DNA of 64,000 nt from Tritrichomonas musculus (GCA_039105265.1 JAPFFF010000065.1:310001-374000); one strand, 5' to 3'. Numbered from the stretch's first letter, positions 17,901 through 27,307 are shown. Translations and numbers: made by a program. The notes: generated by a model from the letters alone, not told the origin.

Positions 17901-20524
17901 GTCCAATTTTTACCATCCCATGTTAATTCCCAGTTATGACCAAATAGATAGTCTTTGAATCTAAATACTAAATTTAGTGGTATGTCATAATCTTTATCTA
18001 TATCCCATCTCATACAATAATAATTGGATTCTTCATACGTCTTAGATGGTCTATATAAATATAACTGGTCTGATTCCTTCAAGGTAAAATACTTGGAGTC
18101 AGTTGATGTTATACCTCCACTTGGAATAGAATCACATATTATTTTCCCATTTACTTTTAAGTCACCCTTTATAATATATTTACCAAGTACTGGATTCTTC
18201 TCATCTATCTCATTAGGATTATTAATAACAGGGATACCCATACAGTCTAAAATTTTATCCCAAGCTTCAGTACTTGTAATTTGGTCTGGTATTGCTATTG
18301 CTCCGCTATTGCTTTTATCTTCTAATGATAATGATAATGGGCTTATCTCATTACATTGATAAGCATAACTATTATAATCATCATTCCATACTAATTCATC
18401 GATTCCTTGTAAAAAATGTTCTTGATAATGCCTTACTGCAATATCTCCAATATCTCGATTTGTCCTCCAATCTCTGTCATATAGCATGTCACTAACATTG
18501 TTTCTTATGGCTACCCATTCCCTATGGTCTATGTCCCAAACAAAATTGGCAGGTGCTTGTAAGCTAACATCTCGCCTCCAATCATTATTATCATTTGGAT
18601 GTGATCTTGGCATATTATCTATTGTCATTGAATTAACCCAACGACCTGACTCAAGAGACCAAACATAAGTTGGTCTTAACACTGCATTCCTATTTTGTTC
18701 AGGAACAATATTAATAACAGGTCCCGGTTGTTCTGGTACAACAATACTTTCTTCTGGTGGATAATATTCCCATTGTCCTCTATCAGGATTATAAATCATT
18801 TCTCCTTCCCAATGAATATTATGTTGTACTATTGTTTGTGCTATTTCATTTCCCTTTGGGTTAATTCTCCATCCAGCTGGTACATCTTCTTCATGTGGCG
18901 CTATTGCTATCCATTCCCTATGTCCAACATCCCAGACAAAATTCCAAGGAGCTCCAAATGCAGAATTAGTCCTCCATCCAAATTGATTTGGTATATTATA
19001 AACTGCAAAACTCGTCCACATGCGAAATACTGTACACCAAACATATGAATCATTAAATAAGGATTCTCGTTGACGTGTTGGTTGTTCTGTTTGTATTCCT
19101 ATTGACTGGTATTGTCTATTCATCTCATCTAAACCATTATCATATATCTCATAATCAAACATCTCTTGTGTAAATGACTCTACTTCATTTTGGAACCTGA
19201 GAGATGCAACATTATTTCCTAGGTTCGCAATATTATGTAATAAATAACCTGATAATTGATTTACAGCTTGTAGACCTACATTCATATATTGAATTAGGTT
19301 TGAATCATTATCACCGCCTTCATTATCACCGCCTTCATTATCACCACCTTCATTACCTCCTTGATTATCATCCTCTTCTTCACCATTACCTTCATTACCT
19401 CCTTGGTTACCTCCTTGATTATCGTGTTTGCAATTACAAGACTTGATTGTTACAACATAATCAAATAAAGCATTATGTGAATTCACTATATCTTTAATAA
19501 TCTCGAATACTAAATTTAAACATTGTCCTAACGTTATATTTAAATAGTCTTGTCCACCAGGTGGTACAACATCCACTTTCATTCCATTAGCATTTCGATG
19601 TGTATAATAGTATGTAATACCTGAATGTAATATTACATTATACAAATAAAGACCTAACATAGCTTTTGCATATTGGTCTTTATTTTTATTATTATCTTTT
19701 AGATTTTGGGTATATGTCTCAAAAAACTCACGAGGACTTTTAACTTCAACTATTTGGTCTGCTTCAATAAGGTCTGTACAACCTTTATATTTATATCCAA
19801 CTTTTTTCAGCGATTGTTCTTGAAGTGAATAATGATATTGAATTATTCCTGAAATAAATTTTTCCCATGTCTTTTCATTGAAGGTTTCATATAAGATTCT
19901 TTTTGTAATTTGGGTGGTCTTATCATTCTCTATCATGCTTATCATCATATCAGCCAAATTATGATATGTCTTATAATAAACACCATCTGGAGTAGGAGTT
20001 GGTATAGACTTTGGATATTGAAGATAATGAACAGCTTTGCTTTGCCCTGTTTGTTCATCAAATGCAATTTGTTCATATCCATCTGCTGCACACATCAATT
20101 CGGTATACATATCATGAATAGCCTCACATGTTTTCGATTCTTCTTCAATAAATTCATTAAATGTATTAACGCAAAGTTCATCTTTTATCAACTCCTTATG
20201 TGACTCTGCTTTTTCAGGTAGTGAGTCTTCTAATTGGGGTGTCTGTTCAGGTCCTTTAAATACGTATTTTAAATAATTGGCAAATTTATTTGTAATAGGT
20301 ACATTGCCGAAACCATCAAGCTTTCCTCCATTTTCGATATGATTACCAACTACTCTTTCATCTACTTCAGCCTTATTATATAAGCAACTAAATTTTGGGT
20401 AATCATCTGGGTCCTCATTTCTTAATATATCAATATTACCTTCATCATTAACACTTATCTCTATATTTTTGTCTTTGAGCTTTTCAGCCTCACTTGATTG
20501 CAAAGAATAAAGTTTAATTGACAT
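14978..20524 (-). CDS. Giant surface- or fibre-like protein, paralogue 1 (1848 aa), element B
   Basis: This is the longest gene of B. After about 390 residues it has an Asn/Gly/Glu/Asp repeat tract (NEGGDNEGGDNEGGD), encoded by imperfect 15-bp repeats near 19310-19420. Next comes a Trp-rich section with repeated modules such as NFVWDVGHREWIAI and NFVWDIDHREWVAI. The module shared with the 866-residue neighbour follows: YLYRPSKTYEES, LVFRFKDYLFGHNWELTWDG, NPFDIIIQQQFYEVEPDP. A hydrophobic stretch (SILNILASTVCIASALSTLN), a ten-glycine run, a long carboxy region and a final coiled coil (YIDTLEARLAALEAK) complete it. Its ATG is only three bases from the divergent ATG at 20528. A role as host-attachment or particle-surface protein is inference from size and repeats. 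Confidence 0.65.
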   Translation of the reverse strand: MSIKLYSLQSSEAEKLKDKNIEISVNDEGNIDILRNEDPDDYPKFSCLYNKAEVDERVVGNHIENGGKLDGFGNVPITNKFANYLKYVFKGPEQTPQLEDSLPEKAESHKELIKDELCVNTFNEFIEEESKTCEAIHDMYTELMCAADGYEQIAFDEQTGQSKAVHYLQYPKSIPTPTPDGVYYKTYHNLADMMISMIENDKTTQITKRILYETFNEKTWEKFISGIIQYHYSLQEQSLKKVGYKYKGCTDLIEADQIVEVKSPREFFETYTQNLKDNNKNKDQYAKAMLGLYLYNVILHSGITYYYTHRNANGMKVDVVPPGGQDYLNITLGQCLNLVFEIIKDIVNSHNALFDYVVTIKSCNCKHDNQGGNQGGNEGNGEEEDDNQGGNEGGDNEGGDNEGGDNDSNLIQYMNVGLQAVNQLSGYLLHNIANLGNNVASLRFQNEVESFTQEMFDYEIYDNGLDEMNRQYQSIGIQTEQPTRQRESLFNDSYVWCTVFRMWTSFAVYNIPNQFGWRTNSAFGAPWNFVWDVGHREWIAIAPHEEDVPAGWRINPKGNEIAQTIVQHNIHWEGEMIYNPDRGQWEYYPPEESIVVPEQPGPVINIVPEQNRNAVLRPTYVWSLESGRWVNSMTIDNMPRSHPNDNNDWRRDVSLQAPANFVWDIDHREWVAIRNNVSDMLYDRDWRTNRDIGDIAVRHYQEHFLQGIDELVWNDDYNSYAYQCNEISPLSLSLEDKSNSGAIAIPDQITSTEAWDKILDCMGIPVINNPNEIDEKNPVLGKYIIKGDLKVNGKIICDSIPSGGITSTDSKYFTLKESDQLYLYRPSKTYEESNYYCMRWDIDKDYDIPLNLVFRFKDYLFGHNWELTWDGKNWTGNNCQNMCTEKISYMNTNNGAPALTIKHNERIGRWIKGTIKEDLTDDDNYAHILKDYLTNWRVVKKDGTILSEGITATFDSSGSGTFTQDGYKYEQARMYVDAPSGLNADDGLYVYADLNINGNITELKWDCHPTHCINSGVMHTYGSNPCLESFNYHREKRHSIKIIEGFNHKNIRIYIEKEFFEFDVKVNPFDIIIQQQFYEVEPDPRKCTTISTDYNIYSSKIIWADNIMTMRRDLNVVGGITDILAYDYALLKQTVDNLVEQMRIQAMYNEYTDSIKQGVAVANSILNILASTVCIASALSTLNMSNNSVTINTYQTRPFPAGPGGNGGGGGGGGGGYPGDGGSGFQGKFLVNVDLKADKMTMERFLPITTTVQNPVAGAISSFSATQVVLSTTHALTQLGNAIATLGSNVLHFFRNRPDTNGTETLNINSSSITITDNDTDNATNTITTTEQSFERTHREVQPQVVTDETDEIRTDITVPQTTMTNTASTTIALRNQVPVINISGIQYTLEDIADMTREERNALVASHPDILRIQYHGREWFNVYDLFYNDQLIIHNNVFQRRTLIRPADIEMTDRIHRATDNNWSIEWEGTTYTARDIEQLSMQDRLNLPFVQNGDIGLEPYLNEQTMEAWINIIDHRGETIDPIVATIDYSAPTTANISGGQVRFVGINSQIEVNANGVRYQHYDLVATTDTWTVPGTTPAITARMIEQMSDEQRGELMDNIYSHGNLLAFNDTLDETTGEEITQVLYNGNVVATIDRRRLHVINIVNGVIEMYQQDGVISATTQVIMGAVGYVARRFLHGQWQFVRHHPGDAAAIAGVAAEAYVANRIGLFNIPSWFRRNDNPETLAEEDVLEKILAWAYHEETDDEPELEITMKDADKMMVSFDTCINIAKTYRDTLKGTIAFMCEKIKELENKSSTKHPLEDIDMTAYITKVEVKEMIDQKDAYIDTLEARLAALEAKCANIE

Positions 20525-20527
20525 TTT

Positions 20528-21277
20528 ATGAATTATAAAATGTTAGTATCAGTACAGAGTACAAATGCTGATGAATATAATAAGGTATCTATCAATTTGG
20601 ATATACCATGGAAGTGTAAATATATTAAATATTTTGTATCTTCAATTAATACAATAAGTAATATTATGTTGAGTACGAAAGATGATTATATAGAGTTTAC
20701 ATATAACAGTATTCCATTCAAGCTTAAATTCGAAGATAGATATAATTATACCATCAAGCAAATAGAAGCAGTTTTAAATCCACTTGCGGAGGTATCTTTT
20801 AAATATAATGATACTACTCGTACATTTACAATAAAGACACAAACACCGTTAACGATAACCTCTATTTCCCATAGGGCTGCGCTATTAACTGGTTTATATA
20901 ATACTTCATTGCCTATTGTGTTACCATCAAATGCAACATATAATATTAAAGACATCCCAATATTAAATCATACTAAGTTGTATCTAGTATCACTACAAGG
21001 TAATGCCATATACTCGAATATAGGTGAACAACAATATACACCTTCTGTCATTGGTAGTATCAATACATTCACTTTAGATAATAAACCACTTATATATGAT
21101 TTCGAAACTGAAAGTAAACCATTAAAAATAAAAACATATACAGATTCATTAAAGTTTTTAGAATTAAGTTTAGTAGATTTTCAATATCAGCCAATATTGT
21201 TAAAAAGTCCTTTGTTCATAACTATCAAAATTAAACCATCTAACTCGACTGATGTCAATGATGTTTTAACTACGTAA
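20528..21277 (+). CDS. Beta-rich protein, penton-like minor capsid candidate (249 aa), element B
   Basis: Almost entirely beta-strand-like: VSINLDIPWKCKYIKYFVSS at the start, KLYLVSLQGNAIYSN in the middle and LKFLELSLVDFQYQPILLKS near the end, then LFITIKIK. The final pattern of a strand, a D-x-x-x loop and a closing strand resembles the carboxy end of single-jelly-roll penton proteins of Polintons and virophages. I infer a minor capsid protein with moderate doubt. A second in-frame ATG at 20540 could be the real start. It is convergent with the polymerase gene, the coding ends overlapping by eight bases. Confidence 0.5.
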   Translation: MNYKMLVSVQSTNADEYNKVSINLDIPWKCKYIKYFVSSINTISNIMLSTKDDYIEFTYNSIPFKLKFEDRYNYTIKQIEAVLNPLAEVSFKYNDTTRTFTIKTQTPLTITSISHRAALLTGLYNTSLPIVLPSNATYNIKDIPILNHTKLYLVSLQGNAIYSNIGEQQYTPSVIGSINTFTLDNKPLIYDFETESKPLKIKTYTDSLKFLELSLVDFQYQPILLKSPLFITIKIKPSNSTDVNDVLTT

Positions 21278-24200
21278 ACCTAAGAGTACGTGCAAATTTG
21301 GGTAAGTTGGTTTGTTGAAATGTCTTTGACTTCCTGAATGCATTCGAACCATCCAACAAATCAAATGTCATACTTTCTCCTTCATGCATTCTTTCAAAAA
21401 GCTCTTCAACTGAGATACCCATCCTTTTGCACTTGTTGAGAATAACTTGTTTTGGAATTCCTTTGAGTCTAATATGATATCCTTCATTTCCTTGTTCATC
21501 AACCAAGATATCGAGGTAGCTCTTTTTACCAAGTGCAATGAGTTTTCTTGAGTGTATTTCTCCTTGACTACCTTCGAACTCATCAAAGTCATTATGAAAC
21601 TGACACATATTTTTTCCAATAAGAGGTTGATGATACTTGAACTGGAATAAGTCAGCTATCCTTGGTACATCTTTTTCAAGTACATGCATACTATCAGTAT
21701 CTTGATAAAAGATAGGTATACCTGCTTGCTCAGCTGTAGCCATAACCCTGTTCATTAAGTGCTTACTCCAAGAGAGAACGCTTGCACCAAATTGAGGTAG
21801 GTTGAAATGGTCATTAATTGGTTTCAACTTCTTGACATAGCACTTATCAATATTAACATCTTCAACAACCTCCTTGATAAAGTTGTAGTTCCTCCAGAGG
21901 TACTTGTATAGTTGGCTTTTTGGTACTGTCTTGGTTTCAGTCTTTGTTGCTTTCAATATTGACTTGCCATATATAGAGTTAAGGAGGAGCTTTATGGTTT
22001 GTTCAAGAGGGTTCTTTTGCTTTTTATAACTTGCCCTGAGATTAAAGAGCTTCTCAATGAACTCATTGATTTTCTTGTTAAATCCGTCATCAAAGTAATA
22101 GCCACGTATTAACTCATATTCAACATCATAAAATTCGAACAAGTCCATGAGACCTACTTTATCGATATAATAATGGTCAACAAGGAAATTGCCGAATATT
22201 TTACTACCTGATTCATTCCTTGTAAATACTTGTCCAAATTTATATGGCTCTTTTGATTTACATTCGAGTTTCTTGATGTTGACTTCGATAAAGAATGCAT
22301 CATATTGCATAAGTTGTTCATGTGTTGTGCCTTGTGATATTACTTTAGGTCTTCCTAATGGTATGCCATCCATAACATACATTGCAGATGGATATAAGCT
22401 AACTGCATCAAAGTCTTGTATCTTTCCTTCGATGTATTGCTTTTCATTACCTGCTGTCATTGTTCTTCCACCAGAGACACATCGTTGTATGAAGTCTTGA
22501 CACTTACCTGATAGTTCATAACATCCATCAAAGCAACCATATTTCTTGGCAAAGCAGTATCCAATAGCACTTATAGATATAAAATCATGAACACCATACA
22601 TATCTGTCTTTGTTTCTTTAAAGACTGCTTTCAGGTCTTCATTAAATTTTTCCATTCCCTTCATCAAAACAATACAGTCCTTGAAACAATAGAAGATGGC
22701 ATATTTAATGATGTCGATTTTGCCATCATTATAACAATTTGCAATTTTTGCATTTTCGATAATCTGCTTGCAGTTTGCATCAAGTTGTGCTTTCGATAAC
22801 TTATCTTCATTTTCATCGATGTATTGCTGTTGGAACTCAGTAGCATCAACAATTCTTCTTTGAATGTTCTCTTGTGTATATAGCTTATATGCCATGACTT
22901 CCTTGTGAACATTGAGGTTGAACATTGTAGCAAATTTACTTAATGCTTGAGGTATAATACTATATGAGTTCCTGAATGTTAATCTCTTTTTGACTTTCCT
23001 TGTACCTTCTTCGAATAATGTCATGATGATTTGCAACACAGTTCCACTTCGTTCTGTTATCTGCGTATCCCATCCAGGTGTGTTAATGAAAAAACATGCA
23101 TCATACTTGAGGTTGTGAAAATATGTTAATGAGCCACTCCATAAATAATTCAAGAGCTTCTGTCCACAATCTTCACCTTGAATAGATATTTTATGTATGT
23201 TGGCTCCATCTCGAAAGATCGTACAATTGAGATATGGTATATGTGGACTGACTGTCGAGTTTGTTTCGAAGTCGCTATAATAAATCCTTGACCATGTATT
23301 TTGTTTCTTTTTATTATTCTCAATGATTCTTGTACATTGTTCTGCATTATATTCGAGACTTACATAGTCATTAACATGCTCATATTCAGTTGTGTTGATA
23401 ATATCCATTTCGCATGCTTTGATTTCTTCAAATAGATGTAACTCAAACATCTTTTGGAAAAAGGTTATTGGTTTGATTCCTTCAGAATTATATTCTTTGA
23501 CAGTCTTTCTGTTACTATGTAATTTATATATCATACATCTTTTTTCAAAAGGCATATATGCAAATGTTCTATCAAGTTCTTCATAGTGTTGAAGATAGAA
23601 TAATGTACAAGGTATGTTCTTATTGAGCATATAATGGTCTTTGAACAATATCAGTTTAACTTCTCTTTTAAAATCAACAGACCATTTTTTCTTTCTGGTG
23701 TTGATTCTTGTTTCATACTTGTATTTATCAGGTTGTTCAACAACTCTAATGATACTAAAATTGCACTTGAACTTTTTAGCTACTTCTTCTATCTTGTTAT
23801 TGGGTATGGTTCTTGTTTGAACAAAAAATCGTAAGTCATCTATTTCATCATCAGTGAACACACCGGATTGTATACAAGCATATACAAAACAATTATCTCT
23901 GTAGTTCTCTTTCCTTACCTCATGAAAGATTTGGTATGTAGATAAGTCTATAGGTGATAGATTGATGTATGGGAAAAAACTACCTTCTGGTGTATTTCGA
24001 TAGTCTTCATCAATTTCGACTTCATCATCATAGATTTCATGAGTATCCATATCTTGCATCTTGGTTCTAAAATGAACACCATCATTTGTTTTGTTCATGT
24101 CAATAAATTGTACCTCATATCGAACTGGAATGAACATGTTTGAGATATATGGATTAGTGTCTGACTGGTCTTCACTTAAATCAAGTTCTCCTGTTATATG

Positions 24201-24554
24201 ACCTAATGTACTTTCGATGTTGTGCTTATCACTGAGTGTGAAGTACTTATAAGTTCCATCAAGTGCAATTGCTTTAACAATAGGTCTTCCAACATTTGTC
24301 TTTTTATGTATCTGTCGTAGTGCTTCCGTAAATGCGTACCTCTTATCTTCATCTTGATTGATGTCTGTAGCAAAACCAATACCTTGTCCTGCAGGAATCA
24401 TGAGCTTCCTCATTTCTTCTTTAAATTTGTCTTTCTTTTGGTATTGTTTTGCACGTCGATTATATTCACGACGAAACTGTGATTTTGTATCAGCATAGAC
24501 ATCTCCAATAGCATCTAAAAAATTGTCTTCAATGTCCTTGTTCATGTTTAACAT
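21270..24554 (-). CDS. polB: Protein-primed type B DNA polymerase, element B
   Basis: About 1094 residues from the ATG at 24554 (MLNMNKD), chosen because TCACT lies nine bases upstream; the frame stays open to 24587. Numbered from that longer frame: a Cys-His pair (DNCFVYACI with C233, FKDHYML with H318) recalls an OTU-like cysteine protease domain. ExoI is SDFETN at 438-443 and ExoII FHNLKYDA around 490. Polymerase motif A is DFDAVSLYPS at 725-734, motif B LLLNSIYGK at 868-876 and motif C YQDTDSM at 961-967. The enzyme replicates the linear element from protein-bound ends. Unlike element A, no HNH motif lies between the exonuclease and motif A. All catalytic motifs expected of the family are visible. 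Confidence 0.92.
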   Translation of the reverse strand: MLNMNKDIEDNFLDAIGDVYADTKSQFRREYNRRAKQYQKKDKFKEEMRKLMIPAGQGIGFATDINQDEDKRYAFTEALRQIHKKTNVGRPIVKAIALDGTYKYFTLSDKHNIESTLGHITGELDLSEDQSDTNPYISNMFIPVRYEVQFIDMNKTNDGVHFRTKMQDMDTHEIYDDEVEIDEDYRNTPEGSFFPYINLSPIDLSTYQIFHEVRKENYRDNCFVYACIQSGVFTDDEIDDLRFFVQTRTIPNNKIEEVAKKFKCNFSIIRVVEQPDKYKYETRINTRKKKWSVDFKREVKLILFKDHYMLNKNIPCTLFYLQHYEELDRTFAYMPFEKRCMIYKLHSNRKTVKEYNSEGIKPITFFQKMFELHLFEEIKACEMDIINTTEYEHVNDYVSLEYNAEQCTRIIENNKKKQNTWSRIYYSDFETNSTVSPHIPYLNCTIFRDGANIHKISIQGEDCGQKLLNYLWSGSLTYFHNLKYDACFFINTPGWDTQITERSGTVLQIIMTLFEEGTRKVKKRLTFRNSYSIIPQALSKFATMFNLNVHKEVMAYKLYTQENIQRRIVDATEFQQQYIDENEDKLSKAQLDANCKQIIENAKIANCYNDGKIDIIKYAIFYCFKDCIVLMKGMEKFNEDLKAVFKETKTDMYGVHDFISISAIGYCFAKKYGCFDGCYELSGKCQDFIQRCVSGGRTMTAGNEKQYIEGKIQDFDAVSLYPSAMYVMDGIPLGRPKVISQGTTHEQLMQYDAFFIEVNIKKLECKSKEPYKFGQVFTRNESGSKIFGNFLVDHYYIDKVGLMDLFEFYDVEYELIRGYYFDDGFNKKINEFIEKLFNLRASYKKQKNPLEQTIKLLLNSIYGKSILKATKTETKTVPKSQLYKYLWRNYNFIKEVVEDVNIDKCYVKKLKPINDHFNLPQFGASVLSWSKHLMNRVMATAEQAGIPIFYQDTDSMHVLEKDVPRIADLFQFKYHQPLIGKNMCQFHNDFDEFEGSQGEIHSRKLIALGKKSYLDILVDEQGNEGYHIRLKGIPKQVILNKCKRMGISVEELFERMHEGESMTFDLLDGSNAFRKSKTFQQTNLPKFARTLRFT

Positions 24555-24562
24555 AAAATAAA

Positions 24563-24567
24563 AGTGA
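24563..24567 (-). promoter_or_regulatory. Candidate initiator of the element B polymerase gene
   Basis: TCACT on the minus strand, nine to eleven bases before the ATG at 24554. The genes at 26071 (TCATT), 26263 (TCACT), 27320 (TCACT) and 37004 (TCATT) carry the same signal at short distance. Confidence 0.4.
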
Positions 24568-24628
24568 AACGATAAAAATAAAAACAAAGAAAAAGTTAAA
24601 AAAATTATTTTTTTAGTTATGACCTATC

Positions 24629-26071
24629 TTATTGGGGGTAATCATCATCATCAACGATATTATCTTCGAGATGTGGAAAATGATATTGGAACTCATGTCC
24701 TTTCGACTTCGATTCAGAGTTCCGTTGAATTTCGTTCTTCTCCATTGATTCACCAAATTGCCTAATGGCTTTCAGCACTTGCTTCGGTGATTGCTTCTTT
24801 CCACCTCTCTCGAAGCTGCATGCTTTGTCCAACTTCTCTTTCTCTTCTTGTGATAAGTATGGTCGAAGATGATAAACGCAATTGGACAATTTCCATCCAT
24901 AGGACTTGAACACGCTTATCGGATCTGGTGCTTTTTTCTTGTCATATGATTCAACAGCTTCCAACATGTTTTTAAGATAATCAGCTTCTTTCATCATCAA
25001 TTTCGATCTTGTCAACTTCTCTGCAAATGCATCATCTGTTGGAGGACCAGCTTGTTGAGCATTTTTGAGATTCGCCACGTCCGTCTTCAGATCGTGAATT
25101 TTGTTAATGTACTTCGCCACCTTTTTTGGAGCAAGTTCCAATTTCATCAGCTCGATTGTGTATTCGTCGCTATTATCAATGTCTTTCCTGAGTTCTTCAG
25201 CATTGTGATTGATGTCTTCAATGTGAAATTCTACACCAGTCATTCGCTCCTCCAACTTCGTTAATCGGTCTTTCAAGTTTTCATTTTCTTCTATTAATCG
25301 TTCCATTTCTTCTCGAAAGTCGAATGGACGAACATTATCCTCCTTATAATCATTATTGGATTTCATATCATGAACACTTTTCGGTGGCTTATATGGTTCT
25401 CTGTGAACTGGTTCTTGTTCTTGTTCATGATCAACTTCTTCTTCTTCTCCATCTATCTTTGTTTCTTCTTTTGGATTGGAACCGAGTTTTTGTTTCTCGG
25501 TAAATGCAGATGGTCTAGCGAGAACACTTGGAGGTGGCGGTATTTGTTGATTAGAAGGAGGTGGAGGAGGTGGAGGAACTTGTATTATATTATATGAGCG
25601 AGGTGGTGGAAAGACTTTATTGGAAATTGGAACATATGGAACATATGGATTCTTCCTTCTTGCATCGTCTTCTTGCTTCAATCTTGCTAATGCTTCTTCT
25701 TCTTGCTTCTTCTTCCTTCTTGCTTCTTCTTCTTGCTTCTTCTTCAATCTAGCTGCTTCTTCTTCTTCTTGCTGCTTCTTCAATCTAGCTGCTTCTTCTT
25801 CTTCTTGCTTCTTCCTTCTTGCTTCTTCTTCTTCTTGCTTCTTCCTTCTTGCTTCTTCTTCTTCTTGCTGCTTCTTCAATCTAGCTGCTGCTTCTTCTTG
25901 CTGCTTCATGATGAACTGTCTCATGGATTCGAGTTGTTCTGGGGTCATGTTCTTGATCCAATCTTCTGTGGGTGGAGCTGATGGCGGATCTGATGGTGGA
26001 GCTTGTTGACCCGATTGCTCGATCGAGTCAAATAGACTAACATCGCTGTCTGAGCTGTAGTTGTATGACAT
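24629..26071 (-). CDS. Long E/K/R coiled-coil protein (480 aa), element B
   Basis: Residues 55-140 are tandem repeats of RRKKQEEEEA / RLKKQQEEEE type, encoded by CTTCTT-rich repeats at about 25655-25905. A proline-rich linker (VPPPPPPPSNQQIPPPPS) and a second coiled coil (LIEENENLKDRLTKLEERMT) follow. The carboxy-terminal domain has about 130 residues (YDKKKAPDPISVFKSYGWKL and later). No catalytic motif is seen. The layout suits a structural or scaffolding protein. The repeat is probably unstable in length between copies. A TCATT initiator lies twelve bases before the ATG. Confidence 0.65.
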   Translation of the reverse strand: MSYNYSSDSDVSLFDSIEQSGQQAPPSDPPSAPPTEDWIKNMTPEQLESMRQFIMKQQEEAAARLKKQQEEEEARRKKQEEEEARRKKQEEEEAARLKKQQEEEEAARLKKKQEEEARRKKKQEEEALARLKQEDDARRKNPYVPYVPISNKVFPPPRSYNIIQVPPPPPPPSNQQIPPPPSVLARPSAFTEKQKLGSNPKEETKIDGEEEEVDHEQEQEPVHREPYKPPKSVHDMKSNNDYKEDNVRPFDFREEMERLIEENENLKDRLTKLEERMTGVEFHIEDINHNAEELRKDIDNSDEYTIELMKLELAPKKVAKYINKIHDLKTDVANLKNAQQAGPPTDDAFAEKLTRSKLMMKEADYLKNMLEAVESYDKKKAPDPISVFKSYGWKLSNCVYHLRPYLSQEEKEKLDKACSFERGGKKQSPKQVLKAIRQFGESMEKNEIQRNSESKSKGHEFQYHFPHLEDNIVDDDDYPQ

Positions 26072-26262
26072 ACAAGTATAAAAATGATCTATTTTCTAGT
26101 TGATATCACTAAATTTTAAATTTCGTAGAAAAACTCGAAGGTAGATATTTTTCTTTGAAAAAGTTAAATACACTATAAAAATTCAAAAATTGAATTAAAA
26201 AAAAATAAAATATATTGAAATTTAAAAAAAATATATTTATTAATATCACTATTATTTTATTA

Positions 26263-26688
26263 ATGATGAATGAAGAAGAAGATAAAATAGAAGATATTTT
26301 ACAAAAACAAACACCTCCTAAAGATCATGATTCATTCGACTACAAAATTAATATAAACATGTCGAAAAAAATATCTCAACTAAAAGTTGAAGATGATACA
26401 TCAAATTTAAGAACGATGTGTGAAAATTATGCTCATGCTCTTGAAAATGATGCACATCGACTTCGAGCAAAACAAAAAAATAGGTATGATGAATGGTTTG
26501 ACAACCTCGAGAAAGATTGTTATCCTGCAAGAGACATTGTTAACTTGTACAACATGTTCTTTGGTCATGAACTATCTATTACTCGACTTGGTTTCGGGCA
26601 TCTCGATGGAACAAAGAGACACTTTACACATAAGAAAGTGAAAAAAAACAATAAGCTAATAACAATGTACTACAAAAAAAATGAATAA
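26263..26688 (+). CDS. Unknown small protein (141 aa), element B
   Basis: Start chosen at 26263 (MMNEEEDKIEDIL) because the stretch before it is low-complexity and TCACT lies 13 bases upstream; the frame is open back to 26215. The carboxy half (ARDIVNLYNMFFGHELSITR, then KRHFTHKKVKKNNK) is basic and may bind nucleic acid. No family recognised. It is convergent with the 92-residue gene, with the 19-bp tandem repeat between them. Confidence 0.5.
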   Translation: MMNEEEDKIEDILQKQTPPKDHDSFDYKININMSKKISQLKVEDDTSNLRTMCENYAHALENDAHRLRAKQKNRYDEWFDNLEKDCYPARDIVNLYNMFFGHELSITRLGFGHLDGTKRHFTHKKVKKNNKLITMYYKKNE

Positions 26689-26718
26689 CTAAAAAAAATT
26701 TTTTTATATACTTGTTTT

Positions 26719-26987
26719 TCCTGATGTGATACCTTTTTCCTGATGTGATACCTTTTTCCTGATGTGATACCTTTTTCCTGATGTGATACCTTTTTTCCTG
26801 ATGTGATACCTTTTTTCCTGATGTGATACCTTTTTCCTCATGTGATACCTTTTTCCTCATGTGATACCTATTTCCTCATGTGATACCTTTTTCCTGATGT
26901 GATACCTTTTTCCTCATATGATACCTTTTTCCTCATATGATACCTTTTTCCTCATGTGATACCTCATTCTTCATGTGATACCTTTTT
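26719..26987. repeat. 19-bp tandem repeat, about 14 copies
   Basis: The unit CCTGATGTGATACCTTTTT varies at two or three positions (CTGATG, CTCATG, CTCATA). It fills the space between two convergent genes and supplies the last codons and stop of the minus-strand gene at 26964. Adjacent unspaced units rule out a CRISPR array. Confidence 0.9.
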
Positions 26988-27242
26988 GCTTTCATACGCC
27001 ATTATTTTTTCCTTCATACTTTGTACTTCTTTTTTCTTTCTTTCACGATATGCCTTTTGCTGTTGTTTACGTGCTTCATTTCGTTCTTCAACAGTTGCAT
27101 ACTTTTGCTTTCTACCACGTTTTTCTGTTGTTTCAGTTTTTGCAGTATCAATATTTTTGAGGTTGTTGTTACTCTTGGACTTCTTCAACTTCTTGATGAT
27201 AGCTGTTTCCTTGAACTCACCCAAATCTAAATTTTGGCTCAT
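26964..27242 (-). CDS. Basic bZIP-like or AT-hook-like small protein (92 aa), element B
   Basis: Residues 41-75 read RGRKQKYATVEERNEARKQQ and KAYRERKKKEVQSMKEKI, a 'GRKxKYxTxEERxxARxxQxxYRxRxKKE' pattern like a basic region followed by a short helix. That suggests DNA binding or DNA condensation in the particle. The last residues (KKVSHEE) are encoded by the flanking 19-bp repeat, so the tail length depends on repeat copy number. Confidence 0.55.
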   Translation of the reverse strand: MSQNLDLGEFKETAIIKKLKKSKSNNNLKNIDTAKTETTEKRGRKQKYATVEERNEARKQQQKAYRERKKKEVQSMKEKIMAYESKKVSHEE

Positions 27243-27302
27243 GATTTCATTTGAGAAAAAAAAATTGAATTATTTTTGAAAATTGAATATTCGCAAACAA
27301 AA

Positions 27303-27307
27303 TCACT
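27303..27307 (+). promoter_or_regulatory. Candidate initiator before the 123-aa gene
   Basis: TCACTTCATTTT starting 17 bases before ATG, close to the extended Trichomonas initiator consensus TCAYTWYTCATTA. Confidence 0.4.

Noticed and set aside
25561-26009. Several Leu/Ser/Phe-rich plus-strand frames opposite the coiled-coil gene
   Set aside because: They are the complement of the E/K/R repeat codons.
26719-26987. CRISPR-like array
   Set aside because: Units abut without unique spacers; it is a minisatellite between two Maverick genes.
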